Part shown: piece after piece, positions 35,630 through 42,243 of the stretch | Position numbering within the stretch: position 1 is the stretch's first letter | How the letters are laid out: each line of letters opens with the position of its first letter | Assembly (NCBI RefSeq): GCF_020740835.1 | Contig: NZ_JAINFC010000007.1 | Location: forward strand, 1 to 42,243 | From: Streptomyces sp. UNOC14_S4 | GTDB lineage: Bacteria > Actinomycetota > Actinomycetes > Streptomycetales > Streptomycetaceae | Length of the DNA: 42,243 bases | Direction of reading: 5' to 3' | Program-made: the position numbers and the translations under genes | Notes under the pieces: model-generated | The model's input: the letters and a program-made list of their open reading frames with translations, nothing else | The model's database searches: none | What the model was told of the DNA's origin: nothing

Positions 35630-36823
35630 ATGGTTCTCCCTAAAATCGACATGCTGGTGGCACGGAGCGGGGATCTCAAGAGCGAGCTGGTGGCCTTCGC
35701 GCAGAGTCCGTACTTCGCGAGGCGGCTGGATGCCCGGCTCGACGAGGCAGCGGACCGGCTCGGCTTCCTCGATGAGGCGACCGTCATCGAGACGATCGAC
35801 CACTTCGCGCTGCAATACCGATTGGCGAACGGCTCCACGGTGGTCGAGCGGTTCGTGGCCCAGCGCCGGCCGCCGCTGCCGGAGGACGAGCGTGCGATGC
35901 TGCTCGGCTGGCGCGACGTGGTCGAGGGGATCTTCGAGGTACAGAGCCTCGACCCCAACGCCGCCACACTGCACAACCTCCTCGACGATCTCGTCTACCG
36001 GGTCCACTCCAACATGGGGCGGCGCGCCCTGGGCAAGCTCCGTAAGGGGATGTTCGTCGCCGCCCGCATCGTGCCCGTCCACCCCGACACCGACGCCTGG
36101 CTGGTCAGCGGCAATCTCGCCACCTACCGGCCGAGCGATGGTAAGAAGTTGGCGCAGGCCGCCGTCCAGACTCTCACCGCCAATCCACAACTGCTGCGCC
36201 GCAACCCCGAGATGCTGCGCAAGGGCTGGGAGATGCAGGCTGAGGCCCGCGCCGACTTCATCGAGTTGTTCGGCACCGATCTGCTCATCCTGGACCCCGG
36301 CGAAACACAGGACCGACTGCGGGAGTACCACCGCCACCGGCAGGACAAAGCCCTCGCCGAACTCAAGGGCAAGGCCGCCGCGGAGGCGAGGAGCGGCGTC
36401 CCCTCCCTCGACGAACTCAGCGCCCTGCCCGAAGAACTCCTCGACGCGGACACCATCGCCGTCATCTGTGACGAGACCGAAGGCATCTGCTACTACGCCG
36501 ACTTCGGTCGGCTCGACGCGCTGTTCGCCGATCCGTCCCTGGTCCGCGACCGAACTTACCTGGCGCAGTTGCGGGAGTACCTGAACGACGGCTCCGTCTC
36601 TCCCATGGCCATCCGCCGCCTGATCCAGCGGCATCCCGAGAACGCCGACGCCGTCTTCCGCGCACTCCTACGCAAGCCCGCGTTCAGCTGGGAGCGGGAC
36701 GGGGAGGAGCTGCTGCGCCGCCGCAAGAAGAGCCACTACGACCACGAGCCCCTGCCCAGCGTCACCCCGGTCGGCGCCCGCCTGGCCCAACTCCTGCGCG
36801 CACAGAGGCGGCACGGGCGATGA
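35630..36823 (+). CDS. Unrecognised soluble protein, 397 aa
   Basis: The ATG at 35630 is chosen; a GTG at 35609 would add seven residues but has its AGGAAG only two bases away. The protein is helix-rich and charged: a start LPKIDMLVARSGDLKSELVA, a central block RRALGKLRKGMFVAARIVPV, and a basic C-terminus ending LAQLLRAQRRHGR. The segment RRLIQRHPENADAVFRALL looks like a helical repeat or interaction motif. There is no nuclease, kinase or transport signature that I can name. The stop overlaps the start of the next gene (ATGA), so it was translationally coupled to a third gene that is now broken. The 120-bp gap to the preceding gene suggests one operon. Confidence 0.65.
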   Translation: MVLPKIDMLVARSGDLKSELVAFAQSPYFARRLDARLDEAADRLGFLDEATVIETIDHFALQYRLANGSTVVERFVAQRRPPLPEDERAMLLGWRDVVEGIFEVQSLDPNAATLHNLLDDLVYRVHSNMGRRALGKLRKGMFVAARIVPVHPDTDAWLVSGNLATYRPSDGKKLAQAAVQTLTANPQLLRRNPEMLRKGWEMQAEARADFIELFGTDLLILDPGETQDRLREYHRHRQDKALAELKGKAAAEARSGVPSLDELSALPEELLDADTIAVICDETEGICYYADFGRLDALFADPSLVRDRTYLAQLREYLNDGSVSPMAIRRLIQRHPENADAVFRALLRKPAFSWERDGEELLRRRKKSHYDHEPLPSVTPVGARLAQLLRAQRRHGR

Positions 36824-36942
36824 GACTCACCACCGCGGAACTCGACGCCATGGTCGAGGAAGCGACCGTCGACGCGTACGAACAGTTCGCCGCACCGCCG
36901 TGGCCGATACCACCTCTGCCGCGCCACCACCCGCGACATTGA
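36820..36942 (+). pseudogene. Third gene of the module, truncated at the repeat boundary
   Basis: The ATG at 36820 overlaps the preceding stop and starts MRLTTAELDAMVEEATVDAY, a natural-looking acidic protein start. Homology to the 440-bp repeat begins at 36891, within codon 24. From there the frame reads unrelated proline-rich sequence antisense to the nuclease-like gene and stops at 36942 after 40 codons. The beginning resembles a small actinomycete family of about 100 residues, from memory. The rest was lost at the recombination junction. Confidence 0.7.
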
Positions 36943-36961
36943 ACAACCTCAGACTCGACAC
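36827..36961 (-). pseudogene. 5' stub of the DUF91/DUF5655 nuclease-like gene
   Basis: From the GTG at 36961 the minus strand reads SSLRLFNVAGGGAAEVVSATAVR, matching residues 2-24 of the intact 299-residue protein (NVAGG here, NIAGG there; ATAVR here, AAAVR there). The match stops at 36891 and the frame ends at 36827. The ribosome binding site is retained, so a 44-residue peptide could still be made. Confidence 0.75.
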
Positions 36962-37090
36962 CCGTCCCCCTTGCCCTCGCGGGTCACAACGATCCGCGAG
37001 GACAGGATCGTTTCCGGAGGCGTGAGCGCACGTCAAAGGACTTCGGGAACAGCGTCGTGCACCCTGTGCAGGCCCTTCGCCCTGCCCGAC

Positions 37091-37139
37091 ACAACCGCCC
37101 GCCGACCGGACTCGAAGCCCAGTCGACGGGCGGTTTTGT
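37091..37139 (-). terminator. Hairpin terminator downstream of the RNA methyltransferase
   Basis: ACAACCGCCCG at 37091-37101 pairs with CGGGCGG at 37127-37133, followed by TTTTGT on the plus strand. It lies about 130 bp beyond the methyltransferase stop. It corresponds to the hairpin in the left repeat. Confidence 0.5.
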
Positions 37140-37161
37140 GCCCTCTGGCCACCCTCCCGAC

Positions 37162-37211
37162 GAGCGTCACACGAGCGTCAGGAGAGCGTCACGAGCGTCA
37201 TTTCAGCGTCA
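37162..37211. promoter_or_regulatory. Five GAGCGTCA units at about 11-bp spacing, right repeat
   Basis: Same array as in the left copy, with identical units and spacing. It lies between the methyltransferase stop and the truncated nuclease-like gene, so here it no longer has an intact gene downstream. Confidence 0.45.
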
Positions 37212-37267
37212 GAATTTCGCCCCTAACGCCCATAGCGCACATCATGCACACCAGGTAAAACCGCAGG

Positions 37268-38614
37268 TCAGACGCGGTTTCCCGTGGGCTTGAGGATCGC
37301 GACGCACTCAACGTGATGGGTCATCGGGAACAGGTCGAACGCCCGCAGCGTCACCGGCTTGTACCCCTCCTCCGCGAAGTACTTCAGATCCCGCGCCAGC
37401 GCCGCCGGGTCGCACGCCACGTACGCGATGCGCCGTGCCCCCAGCGAGGCGAGGTGACGCACGGTCTGCTTGCCCGCGCCCGCCCGCGGCGGGTCCAGGA
37501 CGATGATGTCGGCTTCCTTGATGCCCGTGCGCGGGAGGACCGATTCGACCTTGCCCTGTTCGATGCGGACGCGGTCCAGGTCCTGGAGGTTGTGGCGGGC
37601 GTCCTCGACGGCGCGCTTGCCGGATTCGATGCCGAGGACGGCGCCCTTGTCGCCCACGCGCTCACCGAGGGCGCCGGCGAAGAGGCCGACGCCGCAGTAG
37701 AGGTCGAGGGCCATGTCGCCCTTGCGGGGCATGAGGCCCTGCATGACGGCCTTGACGAGGGTGTCGGCGGCCTTGGGGTGGACCTGCCAGAAGCCGCCTT
37801 CGCCCACGCGGTAGGTGCGGTCGTCCGCGCGCTCGCGGACGAAGGGGCGGCCGTGGACGCGGTGGATCTGCTTGTCCTTCTCGCCGATCCGCAGCACCGA
37901 CACCGGCTTGTCGAGTTCGACGATCGGCAGGCGGCCGCCCGGCTTCGGAGTCAGGATCACCTGGCGGTCCGCGGAACCGGAGGCGGCGATCGCCTCGACC
38001 GTGGCGATCTGCGGCCACTCGCGCTTCTCGATGCCCAGCTCGGAGACGCCGGGCGCGGCGATCATGCAGTGATCGATCGGCTGGACCTCGTGCGAGCGGT
38101 GCTTGCGCAGGCCCGCGTGGCCCTCGGCGTCGATCGCGTACTGGACGCGGGTGCGCCAGGCCGGGACCTCGCCCGCGGGGAGCTTGTCGCCCTCGGCCGG
38201 GACGACCGTGCCGTCCCAGCCGGCCTCCTCGGGCGTCAGGCCGGCCAGGCGCTGGAGCTGCTCGGCGACGACCTCGCCCTTGAGGCGGCGCTGGGCGCCC
38301 GGCTTGGCGTGCTGCCAGTCGCAGCCGCCGCACTTGCCGGGGCCGGAGAACGGGCAGGGCGCCTCGACGCGATCCTTGGACGGCTGGAGGATCTCCACCG
38401 CGTCGGCGCGCAGGAAGCGGGAGGTCGACTCGCCCTCGGTGACGCGGGCGATCACACGCTCACCGGGGAGGGTGTGGCGGACGAAGAGCACCCGGCCGGA
38501 GTCCGTACGGGCCACGCAGTGGCCTCCGTGGGCGACCGGGCCGACCTCGACCTCGTACTCGTGGCCGACCAGCGAGACGTCCGATACGCCGGTTGCTCCG
38601 GTCTCGTGCTGCAT
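37268..38614 (-). CDS. TrmA/RumA-family RNA (uracil-5)-methyltransferase, 448 aa
   Basis: SAM-dependent methylation of uracil C5 in rRNA or tRNA. The ATG at 38614 has GGAG nine bases upstream. A TRAM RNA-binding domain lies at about 10-70. Iron-sulfur ligand candidates are C87, C95, C98 (CPFSGPGKCGGCDW) and C183. SAM motif DLYCGVGLFAGAL is at 304-316, DPPRAG at 374-379, catalytic C401 in YVACDPAALARDL, and E436 in HHVECVAIL. All key residues are present. It is a housekeeping-type gene, transcribed towards the island. The C-terminal codons are duplicated in allelic form at 33143-33205. Whether it modifies rRNA or tRNA cannot be told from sequence. Confidence 0.9.
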   Translation of the reverse strand: MQHETGATGVSDVSLVGHEYEVEVGPVAHGGHCVARTDSGRVLFVRHTLPGERVIARVTEGESTSRFLRADAVEILQPSKDRVEAPCPFSGPGKCGGCDWQHAKPGAQRRLKGEVVAEQLQRLAGLTPEEAGWDGTVVPAEGDKLPAGEVPAWRTRVQYAIDAEGHAGLRKHRSHEVQPIDHCMIAAPGVSELGIEKREWPQIATVEAIAASGSADRQVILTPKPGGRLPIVELDKPVSVLRIGEKDKQIHRVHGRPFVRERADDRTYRVGEGGFWQVHPKAADTLVKAVMQGLMPRKGDMALDLYCGVGLFAGALGERVGDKGAVLGIESGKRAVEDARHNLQDLDRVRIEQGKVESVLPRTGIKEADIIVLDPPRAGAGKQTVRHLASLGARRIAYVACDPAALARDLKYFAEEGYKPVTLRAFDLFPMTHHVECVAILKPTGNRV

Positions 38615-38636
38615 GCTGGTCGGCTCCAAAACATAA

Positions 38637-38696
38637 GGCGGCGGCGGGAACGCCACCGAACGACAACAAACGTTCAGTTTACGTCCCGCCGCCGCC
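38637..38696 (-). terminator. Strong hairpin between permease and methyltransferase genes
   Basis: GGCGGCGGCGGGAACG at 38637-38652 is nearly complementary to CGTCCCGCCGCCGCC at 38682-38696, with an inner GAACG/CGTTC pair. On the minus strand the stem is followed by TTATGTTTT. This fits a rho-independent terminator for the permease gene, just upstream of the methyltransferase. Confidence 0.65.
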
Positions 38697-38727
38697 TGCT
38701 CACGCCGCCTGCTTCCTCGTGGCGGCC

Positions 38728-40779
38728 TTACTTCTTGGTGGCGGCCTTTTCCTTCTTCGGCTGCGGGGCCGGGCCACGGCGGACCGAGCCCGGGGCGCTC
38801 CACTCGGCCCGCTTGCGGGCCCTCCGCTTGGCCGCCTCCGAGGAGTCGAGCTGCCAGGGCACGCTCGTCACCATCACGCCGGGCGTGAAGAGCAGGCGGC
38901 CCTTCAGGCGCAGGGCGCTCTGGTTGTGGAGCAGGTGCTCGTACCAGTGGCCGACCACGTACTCCGGGATGTAGACGCTGACCGCGTCGCGCGGGCTCTC
39001 CTTGCGGAGGCTCTTGACGTAGTCGATGACGGGCCGGGTGATCTCGCGGTACGGCGAGTCGAGGACCTTCAGCGGGACGTCGATCGAGCGGCGGTGCCAC
39101 TCCTCCCGCAGCGCCTTGGTCTCGGCCGCGTCGACGCTGATGCTGAGGGCTTCCAGGGTGTCGGAGCGCATCAGCTTGGCGTAGTTGAGGGCGCGCAGGG
39201 TCGGCTTGTGGACCTTGGAGACCAGGACGATGGAGTGCACCCGGGAGGGGCGCACGGCCTCGTCGCCCGGCTCCTCGCTGATGGCGATCTCCTCGGCGAC
39301 CCGGTCGTAGTGCTTCCGGATGGCCGTCATCGTGGCGTAGAAGATCACCATGCCGAGCAGGGCGACCCAGGCGCCGTGGGTGAACTTCGTCAGCAGGACG
39401 ACGACGAGCACCAGGCCGGTGAGGAAGGCGCCGAAGGTGTTGATGGCCCGGGAGCGCATCATGTGGCGGCGCTTGGCCGGGTCGGTCTCGGTGCGCAGGT
39501 GGCGGTTCCAGTGCCGCACCATGCCGGTCTGGCTGAGGGTGAACGACACGAAGACGCCCACGATGTACAGCTGGATCAGCTTGGTGGAGTCCGCGCCGTA
39601 GATGTAGGTGAGGACGGCGGCGGCACCCGCCAGCAGCACGATGCCGTTGGAGAAGGCGAGCCGGTCGCCGCGCGTGTGCAGCTGGCGCGGCAGGTAGCGG
39701 TCCTGCGCGAGGATCGAGCCCAGCAGCGGGAAGCCGTTGTACGCGGTGTTCGCCGCCAGGAAGAGCACGAGGGCGGTGGCGGCGGCCAGCACGATGAAGA
39801 GGAACGAGCCGTTGCCGAAGACCGCCTCGGCGACCTGCGAGATCACCGGGTTCTGGGTGTAGCCGGAACCGACGGGCGTGCCGTTGTTCAGCAGCTCGGT
39901 CGCCGGGTTCTCGGCCATGCGGACCTTGGTGGCCAGGGCCAGGCCGATGATGCCGCAGAACATGGTGACGGCCAGGCCGCCCATGAGGGCGAGGGTGGCG
40001 GCCGCGTTCTTGCTCTTGGGCTTGCGGAAGGCGGGGACGCCGTTGCTGATGGCCTCGACGCCGGTGAGCGCGGCGCAGCCGGAGGAGAAGGCGCGCAGCA
40101 GCAGGAAGACGAGGGCGAACCCGGCGAGTCCCTGGTGCTCGGCGTTGATCGTGTAGTCCGCGGTGGGGGCCTTCATCGTGTCGCCCGCGACGAGGCCGCG
40201 GTAGGCACCCCAGGCGATCATCACGAAGACGCCGCCGACGAAGACATAGGTCGGGATGGCGAAGAGCTTGCCGGACTCCTTGACCCCGCGCAGGTTCATC
40301 AGCGTGAGCAGGACGATCACGGCGATGGCGCAGGCCGTCTTGTGCTCGACGACGAAGGGGATCGCGGAGCCGAGGTTCTCGATGCCGGAGGCGATGGAGA
40401 CCGCGACGGTCAGGACGTAGTCGACGAGCAGGGCGCTGGCGACGGTGAGGCCCGCCTTCGGCCCGAGGTTGACGTTGGCGACCTCGTAGTCGCCGCCGCC
40501 GCTGGGGTAGGCGTGCACGTTCTGGCGGTACGAGGCGACCACCGTGAACATCAGCACGACGACCGCCACGGCGATCCAGGGGCTGAAGTGGTAGGCGGAC
40601 ACACCTGCCACGGACAGGACGAGCAGCACTTCGCCCGGCGCGTACGCCACGGAGGAGAGCGGGTCGGAAGCGAAGACGGGGAGCGCGATGCGTTTGGGGA
40701 GAAGGGTCTCGCCCAGCTTGTTGCTGTGCAGCGCCCGGCCGATGAGGATCCGTTTCGGCAGGTCGGTCAATTTGGACAC
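38728..40779 (-). CDS. APC-superfamily permease with soluble C-terminus, 683 aa
   Basis: Membrane transporter for amino acids or possibly potassium. I choose the GTG at 40779, giving VSKLTDLPKRILIGRAL, because the 15 residues encoded upstream do not look conserved; no start has a good ribosome binding site. About 12 hydrophobic helices lie between residues 45 and 470. They include the conserved LPVFASDPLSSVAYAPGEVL and the GGGDYEVAN region typical of the amino-acid/polyamine/cation family. Residues about 480-640 are a soluble alpha/beta domain (HSIVLVSKVHKPTLRALNYA) resembling a universal-stress-type fold. The tail is Lys/Arg-rich. The substrate is not determinable from sequence. Confidence 0.85.
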   Translation of the reverse strand: MSKLTDLPKRILIGRALHSNKLGETLLPKRIALPVFASDPLSSVAYAPGEVLLVLSVAGVSAYHFSPWIAVAVVVLMFTVVASYRQNVHAYPSGGGDYEVANVNLGPKAGLTVASALLVDYVLTVAVSIASGIENLGSAIPFVVEHKTACAIAVIVLLTLMNLRGVKESGKLFAIPTYVFVGGVFVMIAWGAYRGLVAGDTMKAPTADYTINAEHQGLAGFALVFLLLRAFSSGCAALTGVEAISNGVPAFRKPKSKNAAATLALMGGLAVTMFCGIIGLALATKVRMAENPATELLNNGTPVGSGYTQNPVISQVAEAVFGNGSFLFIVLAAATALVLFLAANTAYNGFPLLGSILAQDRYLPRQLHTRGDRLAFSNGIVLLAGAAAVLTYIYGADSTKLIQLYIVGVFVSFTLSQTGMVRHWNRHLRTETDPAKRRHMMRSRAINTFGAFLTGLVLVVVLLTKFTHGAWVALLGMVIFYATMTAIRKHYDRVAEEIAISEEPGDEAVRPSRVHSIVLVSKVHKPTLRALNYAKLMRSDTLEALSISVDAAETKALREEWHRRSIDVPLKVLDSPYREITRPVIDYVKSLRKESPRDAVSVYIPEYVVGHWYEHLLHNQSALRLKGRLLFTPGVMVTSVPWQLDSSEAAKRRARKRAEWSAPGSVRRGPAPQPKKEKAATKK

Positions 40780-40896
40780 GCAGAGGATCGTAAGGGTTCG
40801 TTCTCCTGTGCGCCCACCCGCCACCCACCGGGAGTCGATCCTTCGTACGGTACGTGATCGCTCCCGGCAGGTAAAGGGCTGTTCAAGTGGCGGCCC

Positions 40897-42138
40897 TCAC
40901 GGGCGCAGCCGAACAGGCAGCGAGCGGTGGCCGTTGGAGATGAAGGACTCCACCGGACGGAGTTCTTCCGGGGCGCTCGCCAGCGACATCGCGGGGAAAC
41001 GGGCGAAGAGGGCGGGCAGCGCGACGGCCGCCTCCAGCTTCGCCAGGGGCGCGCCGAGGCAGTAGTGGACGCCGTGGCCGAAGGCGAGGTGCTCCTTGGT
41101 GGCACGCATCACAGCGAAGTGGTCCGCGTCGGCGCCGTGCACCTCCGGGTCGCGGCCCGTGGCGGCGTACGCGGCCAGGATGGCGTCGCCCTTGCGCAGC
41201 ACCACTCCCCCGTCCAGCTCGATGTCCTCGGCGGCGTAGCGCAGCGGCAGGTTGGCGACGGGCGACTGCACGCGCAGCGCCTCCTCGACCACGTCGTCCC
41301 AGTCGGCCAGGCCGTCCCGCACCAGGGCCAGCTGGCCGGGGTTGGCGAGAAGGAGATGAATCGCGTTGTCGAGGAGGTTGACCGTGGTCTCGTGGCCCGC
41401 GCTGATCACCAGCAGCAGGGTGTCGATCAGCTCCTGCTCGCTCAGCCGGGAGCCGTCCTCCTCGCGCGCGGAGATCAGGACGCTGGTCATGTCGTCGCCG
41501 GGGCGGGCCCGCTTCTCCTCGACGAGGGCGCCGAGGATCTCGTAGGTGCGGGCGTAGGTGGCGGTGACCTCGTCGGGGTCGGCGGAGGTGTGGAAGATGC
41601 TGTCGACGCAGGTGCGCAGCCCCTCGCGCAGGTCCTCGTCGGTGAGGCCGAAGAGCTCGCAGATCACCTGGATCGGGATGGGGTAGGCGAATTCCTCGCG
41701 GAGGTCGACGGGCTCGCCGGCCGGGCGGGCGGCGAGTCCGTCGAGGAGGTCCGCGGTGATCTGTTCGATGCGGGGGCGCAGGTCGGCGGTGCGGCGGGCG
41801 GTGAACGCCCTGGAGACGAGGGCGCGCAGCCGCCGGTGGTCGTCGCCGTAGGCGGTGAACATGTTCTGCACGGCGACCCAGGTGAACAGGGGCCATTCCG
41901 GGGAGATCTCACCGTTGATCCACGCGGGCCAGTGGCGGCGCGGGTCCTTGGAGACGCGGGGGTCGGTGAGCAGCCTCTTCAGCAGGGGCTGGGACGTCAC
42001 TGCCCACGCCACCACTCCGCCAGGAAGCTCCACGGGCGTCGCGGCGCCCCGGGACCGGATCCGGGCTGCCTCGGCGTGGATGTCGCTGCCGGTGGGGTCG
42101 ATGGCGAAGGGACGGAGGGTGCTGGTCTGGCTGTCCAT
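40897..42138 (-). CDS. Cytochrome P450 monooxygenase, 413 aa
   Basis: Soluble bacterial class I P450, likely CYP107-like, oxidising an unknown small molecule with NADPH-derived electrons from a ferredoxin. The ATG at 42138 follows a GGAGAC site. Hallmarks are intact: I-helix AGHETT at 247-252, the ExxR pair E286-R289, and the haem loop [14 protein letters not shown] with axial C360. Length is typical. No ferredoxin or biosynthetic gene is visible beside it; its upstream neighbour lies outside the window. It is transcribed in the same direction as the permease, with a 117-bp gap. Confidence 0.93.
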   Translation of the reverse strand: MDSQTSTLRPFAIDPTGSDIHAEAARIRSRGAATPVELPGGVVAWAVTSQPLLKRLLTDPRVSKDPRRHWPAWINGEISPEWPLFTWVAVQNMFTAYGDDHRRLRALVSRAFTARRTADLRPRIEQITADLLDGLAARPAGEPVDLREEFAYPIPIQVICELFGLTDEDLREGLRTCVDSIFHTSADPDEVTATYARTYEILGALVEEKRARPGDDMTSVLISAREEDGSRLSEQELIDTLLLVISAGHETTVNLLDNAIHLLLANPGQLALVRDGLADWDDVVEEALRVQSPVANLPLRYAAEDIELDGGVVLRKGDAILAAYAATGRDPEVHGADADHFAVMRATKEHLAFGHGVHYCLGAPLAKLEAAVALPALFARFPAMSLASAPEELRPVESFISNGHRSLPVRLRP

Positions 42139-42202
42139 CTGCTGTCTCCGGGGGGCTCGGGCGACGGGTGCGGGGACGACGGGTGCTGCGTCGGCACGTA
42201 CT

Positions 42203-42243
42203 GGGACGACAGGTGCGGGGACGACAGGTGCGGGGACGACAGG
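42203..42243 (+). repeat. 15-bp tandem repeat upstream of the P450 gene, cut by window end
   Basis: GGGACGACAGGTGCG occurs at 42203-42217 and 42218-42232, and 11 bases of a third copy follow at 42233-42243. Degenerate copies reach back to about 42160. It occupies the P450 promoter side and continues past the window. Confidence 0.8.

Larger units (their letters stand above)
36891..37330 (+). repeat. 440-bp direct repeat, right copy
   Basis: Partner of 32766-33205. On its right it runs without a break into the intact RNA methyltransferase gene, which marks this side as continuous with the native chromosome. On its left, at 36891, both the third module gene and the nuclease-like gene stub are cut. 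Confidence 0.9.

Noticed and set aside
32766-37330. 440-bp repeats as attachment sites of an integrative element
   Set aside because: They are much longer than att cores, contain gene pieces, and no integrase or excisionase lies between them.
37268-40828. One 1186-codon minus-strand frame joining the methyltransferase to the permease region
   Set aside because: Only the last 448 codons are a real protein. Upstream the frame is out of phase with the permease and Arg/Pro-rich, and a terminator hairpin separates the genes.
38593-40857. 754-codon plus-strand frame opposite the permease
   Set aside because: Asp/Gly/Val/Glu-rich shadow of the permease; the membrane-helix pattern and conserved blocks are on the minus strand.

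Overview
The window is typical high-GC actinomycete DNA: strong G/C preference at third codon positions, many GTG starts, GGAGG-type ribosome binding sites and gene families common in Streptomyces. A Streptomyces chromosome is the best reading. The right end (RNA methyltransferase, APC-type permease, cytochrome P450) looks like ordinary chromosome. Everything to its left is an accessory defence and conflict island.

Layout. Positions 1-124 are the end of an IS5-family insertion sequence lying against a DnaB-N-terminal-like fragment (125-772). A predicted PD-(D/E)XK nuclease (928-1983, minus) and a decayed HsdM start (2141-2374, minus) follow. The core is a complete, co-directional type 2 BREX (phage growth limitation, Pgl) operon from 2873 to 21895: pglW (kinase), pglX (adenine methyltransferase), pglY (ATPase), pglZ (alkaline-phosphatase fold), brxD (ATPase) and brxHI (helicase). 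Joins are tight; pglY and pglZ share one base. In the known model, PglX methylation marks self DNA, while the other proteins block phage replication or regulate the system.

After a decayed acetyltransferase remnant comes a secreted 1852-residue RHS/YD-repeat polymorphic toxin (22804-28362). Its C-terminal domain looks like an ADP-ribosyltransferase, and a small likely immunity gene follows. Next are a four-helix membrane protein and two more predicted PD-(D/E)XK proteins (30327-31523 plus; 31937-32836 minus).

The most informative structure is a pair of 440-bp direct repeats (32766-33205 and 36891-37330, exactly 4125 bp apart, about 95% identical by eye). They enclose 3.7 kb with a VapBC-type toxin-antitoxin pair and two unrecognised proteins. 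The left repeat ends in the last codons of a foreign allele of the RNA methyltransferase gene. The right repeat ends in the intact methyltransferase. At the inner edge of the right repeat two genes are cut at the same point. This is the footprint of an insertion or duplication between the nuclease gene and the methyltransferase gene, and it marks the edge of the island. Each repeat carries five GAGCGTCA-like units at roughly helical-turn spacing, which resembles a regulator-binding array.

I saw no tRNA, rRNA, CRISPR array, integrase or complete transposase.
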